Positions 1 through 7,960 of a stretch of 36,652 nt of DNA are shown piece after piece (positions within the stretch are counted from its first letter, which is position 1; each line of letters opens with the position of its first letter). The translations under genes and the position numbers were made by a program. This DNA comes from F1-120-MAGs238 sp964484185 (lineage in GTDB: Bacteria; Planctomycetota; Phycisphaerae; Phycisphaerales; UBA1924), in contig CAZAEQ010000042.1 of assembly GCA_964484185.1 (NCBI GenBank), positions 1 to 36,652 of the forward strand. Direction: 5' to 3'. A model generated the notes under the pieces. That model did not search any database, was not told the DNA's origin, and saw only the letters and a list, made by a program, of their open reading frames with translations.

Positions 1-54
1 GCGGGGTCGGTTGGGGGGTCGGTGACGAAAGGGGGGGGGTAATCGCGCCATCGG

Positions 55-957
55 GTGGATTTACGTATTGCATCGCTACCGACGACGTATGGGGAACGGA
101 TTGTGATTCGGTTGCTGGGTACAGATCGATCGGGCTATCTACTGAACTTCAAGTCGCGGGGGATGCCGGAGGATGTGCAGCGGCGGTTTTTGGGGCAGGT
201 GTCGCGGACGAGTGGGATCGTGCTGGTGACGGGACCGACGGGGTCGGGCAAGACGACGACGTTGTATACGACGCTGTCGTGGATCACAAGCAATGCGAGC
301 CCGGTGGTGATGGGTGGGAGCAATGGGTGCGAACTGAACATCATGACGATCGAGGACCCGGTGGAGTATGACCTTTCCACGGCGGGGCTTGCGATCAGTC
401 AGACGCAGTTGAACGCGAAGAAGGGCGTGACGTTCGCGGCGGGCCTTCGCCATATTCTGCGGCAGGATCCTGATGTGATCATGGTCGGTGAGATTCGTGA
501 TGAGGAGACAGCGAGGATTGCGGTGCAGGCGAGTTTGACGGGACACCTTGTACTGTCCACGTTGCACACGATTGATGCGACCAGCGCTGTGGCGCGGTTG
601 CTGGACCTTGGCGTGGAGCCGTTCCTGGTATCGTCGTCGTTGGCGGCGGTGCTGGCGCAGCGGTTGTTGCGGACGTTCCACGGTGCGTGCGGCGGAGCGG
701 GTTGCGATGAGTGTTTCAAGACCGGGTTCAGAGGTAGAACGGGTGTGTTTGAATTGCTGGTGCTGGACGAGGCGATGCGGACTGAAGTGAATCGCCGGTC
801 GCCGACATCTGCGATTGCTGCGCTGGCGAGAAATAATGGCATGGTGACGCTGCTTGAAGCTGGACAAGCGCTGGTTGCTCGAGGGATGACGAATTCCGCT
901 GAAGTCGCTCGCGTGATTGCTGGAATTGATGAAGAAACGATGGAGGTATCCGTGTGA
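55..957 (+). CDS. Type II secretion / type IV pilus assembly ATPase (GspE/PilB family), 5'-incomplete
   Basis: The protein is the C-terminal ATPase half of a GspE/PilB secretion ATPase, the cytoplasmic hexamer that powers pseudopilus or pilus assembly. Counting from the GTG at 55, it shows the RIASLPT-GERIVIRLL motif at 4-21, Walker A GPTGSGKT at 60-67, the IEDPVEY Asp-box segment, a Walker B region with DPDVIMVGEIRD, the STLHT motif, and a short cysteine cluster (CGGAGCDEC) before TGFRGRTGVFELL. Family members are usually 500-570 aa, so about 200-250 N-terminal residues are missing. The same frame is open from base 1 but meets TAA at 40-42, just after a run of nine G. The GTG at 55 is therefore only the first usable codon after that stop, not a credible native start. 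The gene is either truncated by the window edge plus a sequence error, or damaged. The stop overlaps the next start in GTGA. Confidence 0.88.
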   Translation: MDLRIASLPTTYGERIVIRLLGTDRSGYLLNFKSRGMPEDVQRRFLGQVSRTSGIVLVTGPTGSGKTTTLYTTLSWITSNASPVVMGGSNGCELNIMTIEDPVEYDLSTAGLAISQTQLNAKKGVTFAAGLRHILRQDPDVIMVGEIRDEETARIAVQASLTGHLVLSTLHTIDATSAVARLLDLGVEPFLVSSSLAAVLAQRLLRTFHGACGGAGCDECFKTGFRGRTGVFELLVLDEAMRTEVNRRSPTSAIAALARNNGMVTLLEAGQALVARGMTNSAEVARVIAGIDEETMEVSV

Positions 958-1514
958 GTATCGCATCGAATCCAGTACGCGAACTGCAAACGTCTAGCAC
1001 CACTGGGACAGCGGTGACACAACTACAACCGGTGGCCGTCCAGCGAGATATTCAGCGCACGCGGCGATGGATGTTGACTGCAGGTTGTGCGGTAGTCGTG
1101 GTCGGACTGTGGACCTTCTGGCCGCAGCAACGGTCAGTTGCGCCGATTGAAATCGCGAAGGTGACAGGCACCAAAGAGTCAATTGCGCCGCTGGAACTCA
1201 AGGCGTTTGATGCGCCTGTGTGGACGCTTGCGGCACTCCCTCCGCCGCCACTGCCTCCACCAGCGCCTCCGCCGGCGTTGGCCGAACAGTTACTCGCGGT
1301 CTCGATGGCTGATGCGGATTCGCCGACGGCGATGTTCTACCGACCCAGCGAAGACCGGATTGTGACCATGCACATCGGCGATTCAATCGGTGGGAGGACC
1401 ATCAAAGCGATCGCAGCAGACAAGGTCACGCTAGTTTGGAAAGCTGGGACCGCGAAAGAACATGTAGAAGTGCTGCACACTGATCCACGGAACGCACCGG
1501 GAGGGGCGCCGTGA
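954..1514 (+). CDS. Bitopic inner-membrane protein, GspC/PilP-like
   Basis: This 186-aa protein starts at a GTG that overlaps the upstream ATPase stop by four bases (GTGA), so the two are probably translationally coupled. It has a cytoplasmic N-terminus of about 38 residues, one hydrophobic segment at about 40-56, a proline-rich linker near 95-110 (PPPPLPPPAPPP), and a small C-terminal domain containing MHIGDSIGGRTIKAIAADKVTLVWKAG. That arrangement, ending in a compact beta domain, is typical of GspC (homology region) and PilP. These link the inner-membrane assembly platform to the outer-membrane secretin. Assignment rests on topology, the domain pattern and position next to a GspE/PilB ATPase, because overall sequence similarity is too weak to choose between GspC and PilP. 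Confidence 0.6.
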   Translation: MSIASNPVRELQTSSTTGTAVTQLQPVAVQRDIQRTRRWMLTAGCAVVVVGLWTFWPQQRSVAPIEIAKVTGTKESIAPLELKAFDAPVWTLAALPPPPLPPPAPPPALAEQLLAVSMADADSPTAMFYRPSEDRIVTMHIGDSIGGRTIKAIAADKVTLVWKAGTAKEHVEVLHTDPRNAPGGAP

Positions 1515-2365
1515 ACTACCACACGCATTCCTGGTCAGAAGAACGATTCTATTGGGCGGTCCTTGAGACCGAGCAGTCAGGCGGTCAAGTTGATTCCAAA
1601 CATGCCCGCTTGCGACTGGATGGGTTGCTCGAGACTCACTTGCCCGTGCCAGCAGAATCAGTGCACGCGGTTTATGCGTCTCTTGGTGATGGCCGAGTCA
1701 TGGCGTGTGCGATTGAGCGAACGGATCTGGCATCGGTTCCCACGGAGTGGATTGCACTTACTCCCAAGTCACTTCCCCCGTTCTTGAGCGACCTTCAACT
1801 TGATCCTTCTGTCCTGAACGTATTGGTGCGGGACTTTGAACCGCGAGTATACCGCCACGCCGCGCGGCGGAGAACTTTGATTGCCTGCAGCGCGATGATA
1901 CTTTGCACGCTACTCATTTGCGTGGGCTGGATGCGGCGAGTTCAGGCTGCCGCGGACTTGGATCAATCAATTGAACACGAGGTAGTTCAAGCCGCGAATC
2001 ACACGCTGGGCGGTGGCGACCATTCATCGGGTAGCGAAGCACAGGCCGCAATTGATCGGGCACTCGATCGCTCCACTATGCTCGCTTCGTCTGGTCGAGA
2101 CTTGGCGACTTTCGATGCGGCGACGGCCTTGCAAGACTTGCTGGCACAATGGCCTCACAACGACGAGGTGACAGTGCAGAACCTCTCTGTGACGCAAGTC
2201 TCTGTGAGTGTAAATATCGATATACGCGGCGATGCGCAGGCATTCCTGAAGTCGATCACGCTGCCCACAAACTGGAAGTTGGAAGAGCCTCGGCTGTCAA
2301 CATCCAACGGAACGTCGCGCGTCTCACTAGTGTTCCGTCCAGGCCAGAAGGGTGGTGTGAAATGA
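1511..2365 (+). CDS. GspL/PilN-like inner-membrane assembly protein
   Basis: This 284-aa protein starts at GTG 1511, overlapping the previous gene by four bases. Residues 1-120 are predicted cytoplasmic. A single hydrophobic segment lies at about 122-140 (LIACSAMILCTLLICVGWM). The remaining ~145 residues would lie in the periplasm and include a helical stretch followed by a beta-rich end (VTVQNLSVTQVSVSVNIDIRG, then FLKSI). A cytoplasmic domain, one membrane span and a ferredoxin-like periplasmic domain is the layout of GspL and of PilM-PilN combined. Gene order (ATPase, GspC/PilP-like, this, GspM/PilO-like) supports that role. The cytoplasmic part is shorter than in classical GspL, so the protein may only be functionally equivalent. 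Confidence 0.6.
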   Translation: MNYHTHSWSEERFYWAVLETEQSGGQVDSKHARLRLDGLLETHLPVPAESVHAVYASLGDGRVMACAIERTDLASVPTEWIALTPKSLPPFLSDLQLDPSVLNVLVRDFEPRVYRHAARRRTLIACSAMILCTLLICVGWMRRVQAAADLDQSIEHEVVQAANHTLGGGDHSSGSEAQAAIDRALDRSTMLASSGRDLATFDAATALQDLLAQWPHNDEVTVQNLSVTQVSVSVNIDIRGDAQAFLKSITLPTNWKLEEPRLSTSNGTSRVSLVFRPGQKGGVK

Positions 2366-2958
2366 ATCACTCACTCATCTTGGGCGCTACTGGTGTCTGC
2401 TGTCTGATTGCGATCTCGATTGTGACCGCGTCGGGTCTTCGGTCGCTGAACTCGACTACTCAAAGTTCCAGTCGCTACCGAAGCGTTCAACATTCGATAG
2501 CGAACCTCCAGAAACCCGACGCGGAACGACCCTCCCCACTGGGCACCCGAGAACCGGGGAAGGGTCTGAGTTCGCAGGTGAGTGATTCGCTGATGCGAGC
2601 CGGGCTTCCTGTGGCCACGATGTCATCGCTCACGCCTGACTCTGAAACTTCCCTGAACTCAACGCTTCGGAAACGCACGTTCCGGCTCACGCTGCAGCCG
2701 ATTAGATTGCCGGAGCTTGGTCGATTCCTCAGCGACTGGCGAACACATCAGCCGGAGTGGCGGGCCGTGTCTATGCAATGCACGCCAATCGCAATCGATG
2801 CCAAGCAGGTCATTGATCGCACCTCAGCGATCCCCGCCCTAATCTCCGTCTTGATCGTATTTGAAACCGTGTTCGCCCCCGGAGCCGAAGTCTCAAGCTC
2901 TACCAGTGTTCAGAACCCTTCCCCAGTTCCCGCCAACTCGGCACCATTGCTTCGGTAA
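2362..2958 (+). CDS. GspM/PilO-like inner-membrane assembly protein
   Basis: I chose the ATG at 2362 because it overlaps the preceding stop as ATGA, repeating the coupling used by the two upstream genes; the frame is also open further upstream, inside the previous gene. The product is 198 aa with an N-terminal hydrophobic segment at about 5-25 (LILGATGVCCLIAISIVTA), a low-complexity Ser/Thr/Gln-rich region, and a C-terminal part with LGRFLSDWRTHQPEWRAVSMQC. That part resembles the ferredoxin-like domain of GspM/PilO, where a helix is followed by a strand. GspM/PilO dimerises with GspL/PilN in the assembly platform. Function is inferred from position and topology. Confidence 0.5.
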   Translation: MNHSLILGATGVCCLIAISIVTASGLRSLNSTTQSSSRYRSVQHSIANLQKPDAERPSPLGTREPGKGLSSQVSDSLMRAGLPVATMSSLTPDSETSLNSTLRKRTFRLTLQPIRLPELGRFLSDWRTHQPEWRAVSMQCTPIAIDAKQVIDRTSAIPALISVLIVFETVFAPGAEVSSSTSVQNPSPVPANSAPLLR

Positions 2959-2965
2959 ATCACTT

Positions 2966-3544
2966 ATGCACATCACCCGATCCACCATCTCCATCATCGT
3001 CCTTGCTTGCCTCACTGCGTGTTCATCGTCGCAGAAGTCATCTAGCCCATATGCGACGCCATCCGCCGAATCGCGCGATCCACGAAAGGCTGATCAGCTT
3101 AACGCCAGGGCCGCCGATCTGCTGCAAACCAAGCCGCTCGAGGCTGAACGGATCCTCCGCGAAGCACTGGCTGCAGACCTATACCACGGCCCTGCTCACA
3201 ACAACCTGGGTGTCCTATATCTCGGACAGGGAAAGCTCTACGAGGCTGCGAGCGAATTCGAATGGGCACGACGGTTGCTGCCAGGTCACCCTGACCCCCG
3301 AATCAACCTCGGTGCGGTATACGAACGCGCTGGGCGCAATGACGAGGCTCTTGCCTCATATGAGTCCGCACTTGAGGTGTATCCGGAGCATTTGCAAGCG
3401 ATGGAGTCGCTCGTGAAACTCCAGCTCCGAGTCTCCAAGACAGATGAGCTGACGGGCCGACGGCTCTCCGAAATCGCATTGCGTGGGGAGACCGAGCAGT
3501 GGAGGGAGTGGGCGAGGATGCAAAAGGCTCGCATGACCAAGTAG
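2966..3544 (+). CDS. TPR-repeat lipoprotein (PilF/PilW-like)
   Basis: The ATG at 2966 gives a 192-aa precursor with a lipoprotein signal peptide: basic start, hydrophobic core TISIIVLACL, and lipobox LTAC. The mature protein should therefore be lipidated at that Cys. The remainder contains about three tetratricopeptide-type repeats (AHNNLGVLYLGQGKLYEAASEFEWA; PRINLGAVYERAGRNDEALASYESAL; then a weaker one). TPR lipoproteins of the PilF/PilW type help secretin assembly in type IV pilus systems, which fits the last gene of this operon, 7 bp after the preceding stop. An earlier in-frame start at 2861 lies inside the upstream gene and is rejected because the signal peptide starts at 2966. A degraded relative of the N-terminal half lies at 20266. 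Confidence 0.75.
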   Translation: MHITRSTISIIVLACLTACSSSQKSSSPYATPSAESRDPRKADQLNARAADLLQTKPLEAERILREALAADLYHGPAHNNLGVLYLGQGKLYEAASEFEWARRLLPGHPDPRINLGAVYERAGRNDEALASYESALEVYPEHLQAMESLVKLQLRVSKTDELTGRRLSEIALRGETEQWREWARMQKARMTK

Positions 3545-3564
3545 GTCGATCTCTGCGCTGGCTC

Positions 3565-4443
3565 TTAGTCCTCTGATTGCTGCAACGTATCAATCCACCG
3601 GCGGGTGAGTTCATCAAGTATCCGGGCTCTCTTGGCGTTGATTTCCATGAGCGGAGCTGCGTTGGCTCGCAGTCGCTCGAATTGGTCATCGAAATACTGA
3701 GCCCATGGCTTATATCCAGGATCGTCCGACGACACCAATATCGCCGGGAGCGAATCGCCACACATTGCCGAGTTCTTCGATGTGACTCCATCAGGGCTTT
3801 GATACGCCCCAACGGCCACGCCAATACCGGGAACATGAAAACCACGAAATGGTGCTTTATAACGCTCGTACCCAGACACCGAAATTCTGGCTGCCACCGA
3901 CGATCTCCCGATGGCTTCTCTCCAAACATCTCGAGCCAGAAAGCTCGCACTGGTTCGCACCTTGTGGCCCAGTTCATTTGTCCCGCGATAACTCAGCGGC
4001 TGGGAAATAAGCAATTCAACACTGCATCCCGACTCCAAAAGACATTTGATCATGATCTTGGAGGTCTCGCAACTCCAAACCAAGACCCGCGCTTCCCTGG
4101 CCCTGGCGTAAAGCGCTCGATCTCTCAGGACCTCAAAGGCACGTTGCCCATCAGGTAGAGCGATGGCAGTGGGACCGTATCGCATGGATTTGCGGACGCG
4201 CCTTGTTTCCGTGAAGACAGAGAGAGACACACCCAAACCCCGGAAGGCGGCCGTGAGCCAATAAACCGCGCTGGGTGCCAGAGGCTGAAGCCCATTGCCT
4301 CGGAGTGCCTTGGAGAGATTGCCGGGATCGCACGCGCAGCGCTTGGGGTCTGCGAGCCAGAGTTGCTGACCCTTGCGGGGCCAGCCTTTGAGTCTGGAGC
4401 AGGTTTCGAGAAGTCCTTGTGGATCTTTGACAAAGATGGACAT
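3565..4443 (-). CDS. Protein of unknown function downstream of CBASS operon; possible degenerate PLD-like domain
   Basis: The product is 292 aa. I start it at ATG 4443 because GAGGA lies 7 nt upstream; a TTG at 4467 is possible. I do not recognise the family with confidence. The first ~100 residues are helical and contain a segment that could be a helix-turn-helix (GNLSKALRGNGLQPLAPSAVYWLTAAF). The middle alternates hydrophobic strands and helices (ARVLVWSCETSKIMIKCLLESGCSVELLIS). Later, ARISVSGYERYKAPFRGFHVPGIGVAVGAY recalls the receptor-binding halves of phospholipase-D-like folds in regulatory proteins, but no HKD motif is present. It converges on the TPR lipoprotein gene (20 bp apart) and lies 332 bp downstream of cap3 on the same strand, so it may share transcription with CBASS or belong to the chromosome flank. 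Confidence 0.6.
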   Translation of the reverse strand: MSIFVKDPQGLLETCSRLKGWPRKGQQLWLADPKRCACDPGNLSKALRGNGLQPLAPSAVYWLTAAFRGLGVSLSVFTETRRVRKSMRYGPTAIALPDGQRAFEVLRDRALYARAREARVLVWSCETSKIMIKCLLESGCSVELLISQPLSYRGTNELGHKVRTSASFLARDVWREAIGRSSVAARISVSGYERYKAPFRGFHVPGIGVAVGAYQSPDGVTSKNSAMCGDSLPAILVSSDDPGYKPWAQYFDDQFERLRANAAPLMEINAKRARILDELTRRWIDTLQQSED

Positions 4444-4775
4444 TTGGCGGTCCTCAAAACTGGGCAACTTGGGGTAAACAAGTATCCCTGGTTAGCGTAC
4501 GGCGCATACAACCAAAATGCTCACTCGACTCGTGGTGGATAGCTCCTAGTTCGGCAGAGTCAATGCCGCAGAATGCTTCGACCTATGCCAAAAGCTAACG
4601 CTGCAAGTGCGGCGCGGGTCGCCAGAACCGCATAAAGCGTATTCGTCGCTGTAAATTCGATGACTTGCGATCGACATTGAAGCTCTGACTTGAACTGGGA
4701 GACTCCCCGGTCTTGTCCCATCTGACACATGCTTGATTCTAATTTGGTCGAATTGGCATTGACTCAGCAGAACCA
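4444..4775. other. Gap between cap3 and the downstream gene
   Basis: The 332 bp between the cap3 stop and the next start carry no convincing gene. A 141-aa reading frame on the - strand (4546-4971) runs into cap3 in another frame and has shadow-like composition. I see no clear terminator hairpin with a U tract. Confidence 0.5.
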
Positions 4776-5252
4776 CTACGAATAAGGGAATCGTCCAAGC
4801 ATGCACACCTCTCGGTTCTTTCGAGACACTTCCCAAATCACGAGTTCGTCGATTCCGCCTATCAGAAATAAAAGCGAATCGCCTTCGAACACTGCGTTTC
4901 GAATGATTCCTTTCCAATTGCAAATATCCAACCGCGAAGGCGTAGGTGAGGGCTCGGGGTGGGTATGCCATTCACCCAGATAGTTCACCTCTCCCCTGCT
5001 TCCTTTCCAAGCGGCGTTTACGGCTACTTGGGCGGGCTCACGGGCACGCAAGAAACGGAACCGCGACTTCTTGTCGGCGGGCGAAGGCTCGGTAGCTCGG
5101 TCAATCCAAATATCGCCGGATTCCATGCGACGACCAAGTAACATTCCGCCGGCTTCGGGCATCCATCGCTCCACTTGACGATACCGCTGAATGCAGTCGA
5201 GTACCTCAGTGCCCACCCTCAATTCTCCACTTGATGCTCTGAAAATATTCAT
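4776..5252 (-). CDS. cap3: CBASS Cap3 JAB/JAMM isopeptidase
   Basis: This 158-aa protein is a JAB/MPN-domain metallopeptidase. The zinc-site motif is complete: Glu33 in PEAGGMLLG, His96 and His98 in EWHTHP, Ser106 and Asp109 in PSPTPSRLD, with ten residues between the second His and the Asp. In type II CBASS, Cap3 cleaves the isopeptide bond between the CD-NTase C-terminus and its target and so opposes Cap2. The ATG at 5252 overlaps the cap2 stop as ATGA, which I prefer over an in-frame start at 5279 that would overlap by 31 bases. It is the last gene of the four-gene CBASS run. Confidence 0.9.
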   Translation of the reverse strand: MNIFRASSGELRVGTEVLDCIQRYRQVERWMPEAGGMLLGRRMESGDIWIDRATEPSPADKKSRFRFLRAREPAQVAVNAAWKGSRGEVNYLGEWHTHPEPSPTPSRLDICNWKGIIRNAVFEGDSLLFLIGGIDELVIWEVSRKNREVCMLGRFPYS

Positions 5253-6955
5253 GAGGCTGCCGCCTGACAAACGGTGCATTGTGAATTTGAAATCGATTCT
5301 TGCAATAGACCAGCCCTACATGCCTCTTCGCCGCGTATAGATAATTTCAGACCCGCATGCTGAAACAACGTGGGATCGCCACGCCAAGACAACAACGTGG
5401 TTGAACCAATCTCCCCATTAATGACACGACGCACAATTCTACAGCATTCCAGAGCGGCCTGCGTCGCATCAAGATCTCCAAATGGAGTAAAGGTCCCCGG
5501 GCATCCGGCGACGCTGCGTTGGAAATTCTGGCCGGGAAGGGCGAGCGAAGCCATATTGAAAAATCCCCTCTCGGCGTCATGGGCAAAAAGACACCGATAG
5601 CAGCCGGGCACGCCTTTGGGAATCGCGAGTACATGCCAGCCCAACCCGAGCGGCTCGATCCACACATGCAGGCGATTAACACCTCTGCCGATCTTATCAT
5701 TCGCGGCGAGCTCGCTAGTTTCCGCGCCGGTCGCGAAGATAAGGGCTTCTACTCCCATCACCCAATCGGGATTTTCGGTGAGCGTGTTTTCGACTCGTTC
5801 AGCTCTTGTCTGAACCAATAGCTCTGGATAGGTCGAGCCTAATAGTGATTTAAGAGCGTCGACCTTGTTCTTGAGTAGTCCAAAATACCCCAGTTCATGC
5901 CGCATTGCGTTGTCTGGGCTTAGCACGTCATCGTCTATCAGCCTAAGTTCACCAGCGCCAGCGCGTGCCAACATGGCCGGAAGGTGACCGCCAATGGCGC
6001 CCAAGCCCACGATGGCAATTCTTCTGTTTAGCAGTGTCGTGTCTCCTCCTACGCGAGAAAGGGCGAATTCACGGTCAAGCCTAAGACAACGTGGTCGCCC
6101 GATGGGGAGCTTTTTAATCGCACGCAATGCGAGTTCAAATGGAATGGCCGAGCCTTGCCTAAAACCCTTAGTAATTCCGGTAGCTGGTCCATCGTGTGGG
6201 CTTGGCAGGCGTGCGCATGCCAAGATTGATCCTGTCTCAATGGCGGGCATAGACATCACGACATAGGAGGGAAATCCGACATTTTGAAGCCACTGCCAAA
6301 AATGGGCAAAATCAACCGCAGCGGCTCGTGATTCAAGAATGTCGAGAAGCCATTCGACCGTGGGTTTGTCTCCTCCATCCAGCGGTGGAAATGACGCTTG
6401 GAGTTTAAGACAGTACACATTTAGCTGGCTCCCACGGTCGATACCGAATCGGGTGGCAAGCCACTGACATTCCTCTCGTCGCTCGGCCACGAAAATCTCA
6501 GAGGTCTTATTATTTACGCCCCCAAGGGCAATCAGAGGGCGAGACTTACAGGCGAGCATTCCATTGAGAAACAGGTGTCCTTGATTAGCCTTATCCCAAT
6601 ATGCAGAAAACTCTTCGTGAAACGCACGACGTATCGACTCTCGATTTTCTTCAGACAGGATTACAACGGCTCGCGCAACAGCATCACGTACGATTCTTCC
6701 AGGCCGCGAGGCATCAAGCAAAATACCGCTTGTGGGAGCAAGACAAACTTTACCACTTAGTTCCACGTGGGGCAGTGGTTCAGCGAGGTCCTTCCGCGGA
6801 ACCTTTATGATTGGAAGCGCTGAAGGAAACTCACGGGGCAGTTCCACATCCATCCTAAAGGTTCGCTCGCCGCACAACAGCCCCGCATGGGTCCACACCT
6901 GGCCCGTCTGTGTGAATCCCAAGTCTGTCAAGGCGGCGTCGGCGCTCTCGGACAT
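5249..6955 (-). CDS. cap2: CBASS Cap2, fused E2-like and E1-like (ThiF) ligase
   Basis: The protein (568 aa from ATG 6955; a TTG at 6967 would add four residues) has the two-part Cap2 layout. The N-terminal part is an E2-like ubiquitin-conjugating domain with SGKVCLAPTSG, whose Cys at about residue 71 is the probable E2 active site. A linker follows, then a ThiF/E1 adenylation domain with the nucleotide-binding motif IAIVGLGAIGGHLPAMLARAG and acidic LIDDD. SVAGCPGTFTPFGDLD holds the likely E1 catalytic Cys, and CxxC pairs (CYRC, CTVC) could bind zinc. Cap2 activates and conjugates the C-terminus of the CD-NTase to cellular targets, which raises its activity. The start lies 15 bp after the CD-NTase stop and the end overlaps cap3. 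Confidence 0.92.
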   Translation of the reverse strand: MSESADAALTDLGFTQTGQVWTHAGLLCGERTFRMDVELPREFPSALPIIKVPRKDLAEPLPHVELSGKVCLAPTSGILLDASRPGRIVRDAVARAVVILSEENRESIRRAFHEEFSAYWDKANQGHLFLNGMLACKSRPLIALGGVNNKTSEIFVAERREECQWLATRFGIDRGSQLNVYCLKLQASFPPLDGGDKPTVEWLLDILESRAAAVDFAHFWQWLQNVGFPSYVVMSMPAIETGSILACARLPSPHDGPATGITKGFRQGSAIPFELALRAIKKLPIGRPRCLRLDREFALSRVGGDTTLLNRRIAIVGLGAIGGHLPAMLARAGAGELRLIDDDVLSPDNAMRHELGYFGLLKNKVDALKSLLGSTYPELLVQTRAERVENTLTENPDWVMGVEALIFATGAETSELAANDKIGRGVNRLHVWIEPLGLGWHVLAIPKGVPGCYRCLFAHDAERGFFNMASLALPGQNFQRSVAGCPGTFTPFGDLDATQAALECCRIVRRVINGEIGSTTLLSWRGDPTLFQHAGLKLSIRGEEACRAGLLQESISNSQCTVCQAAAS

Positions 6956-6970
6956 TGCTGCTGACAAGTG

Positions 6971-7957
6971 TTAACCCGACGCGCTACTGGTAACAATGGC
7001 GGGCTTTTCTGTTACCTTCACCTTATCACCGGCGGGCGGCCCCTTAAAATCCTCGCCAAATAGTTTCCGAAGAATGTCGCACGCCTTAGATTCGTCGGCC
7101 TCATTACCCGCCGAAGTAAGGGCATCCTTAAGCGCAGAGAACTTATCCTTGAGCGTTTTCATCTGCTCGCCGGAACATCCTCCAAAGAGGTCTTCATATT
7201 CCGGCGTGGGCTTTCTTGCCGATATCGCCGCAAATCCCGCGCATTGAGTCGCCAACACTTCAAGTGCTCTTCGATCATCGGGAGTGCGGTCCAGATTGCC
7301 GGTTGGTTGAAGGCCTTGTTTGCACAAGAGGACCATACCAAGTCCGGAGGGTTTTCCTGGAACATCGCCGCGGTATTGCTCGTCGATCCACCTGCGAAGG
7401 CAACGCACCAAACGACGGAACTGGTCCGTGTTTGTAGGTTTGTCCTTGTAAATCTCAAATGGCTCCCGGGCCTTTGCCACAAATTCCTTGAGCTTTGGCG
7501 GATCGGCGGAACGCCAGCCGTTTTCCTTATGCGCCATGCGGAACTGCTCAATACCGAGGGTGTCGGACCAACGCGCGTACGAAACCAAATCGACATGAAA
7601 CCCTTCATTTTGATAGGTCACTCGCACGCAGGGGCCGCGATCCTCGACTTTGGCGGTATGATTCTTCACTGCTTCCCAGACCCATTTTCTAACATCCTTT
7701 ACTGAATAGTCAGACTCCCTGATCGGAAACATGAGTCCGACATCTATGTCATATTCTCGATGCGCGGGGACAACGCCCGTACCCATCGAATAGCTTCCTT
7801 GCCCGTATTGCTCACAGAGCGGGAGGCTATTCAATTTCAGATACGCGCGAATCTTCGCAACGAGGATGTCGCGCTTTTCGCGGAGATCGCCTTTTAGATC
7901 TTCATCGACCATGATTTCGGAGTGAAATTTCTCGAACCAGCGCTGAACGTTTGCCAT
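6971..7957 (-). CDS. CBASS cyclic-oligonucleotide synthase (CD-NTase)
   Basis: The 328-aa protein is a DncV/cGAS-like nucleotidyltransferase that makes a cyclic nucleotide second messenger on phage infection. The catalytic core is intact: GQGSYSMGT (Gly-Ser motif at 54-60), the two metal ligands in EYDIDVGLMF (Asp70, Asp72), and the third carboxylate in GFHVDLVSY (Asp123). The C-terminus ends in Ser-Ala-Ser-Gly; a terminal glycine is what Cap2 conjugates in type II systems. A Shine-Dalgarno GGAGAG lies about 8 nt upstream of ATG 7957, inside the end of capV. I cannot assign the clade or the nucleotide product from sequence alone. Confidence 0.92.
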   Translation of the reverse strand: MANVQRWFEKFHSEIMVDEDLKGDLREKRDILVAKIRAYLKLNSLPLCEQYGQGSYSMGTGVVPAHREYDIDVGLMFPIRESDYSVKDVRKWVWEAVKNHTAKVEDRGPCVRVTYQNEGFHVDLVSYARWSDTLGIEQFRMAHKENGWRSADPPKLKEFVAKAREPFEIYKDKPTNTDQFRRLVRCLRRWIDEQYRGDVPGKPSGLGMVLLCKQGLQPTGNLDRTPDDRRALEVLATQCAGFAAISARKPTPEYEDLFGGCSGEQMKTLKDKFSALKDALTSAGNEADESKACDILRKLFGEDFKGPPAGDKVKVTEKPAIVTSSASG

Positions 7958-7960
7958 GGG

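Noticed and set aside
3303..3977. 224-aa open frame on the - strand across the end of the lipoprotein gene
   Set aside because: It overlaps two better-supported genes in other frames and has an Arg/Trp/Pro-rich shadow composition.
4546..4971. 141-aa frame on the - strand downstream of and inside cap3
   Set aside because: It overlaps the cap3 frame, lacks a recognisable domain and has no ribosome-binding site.
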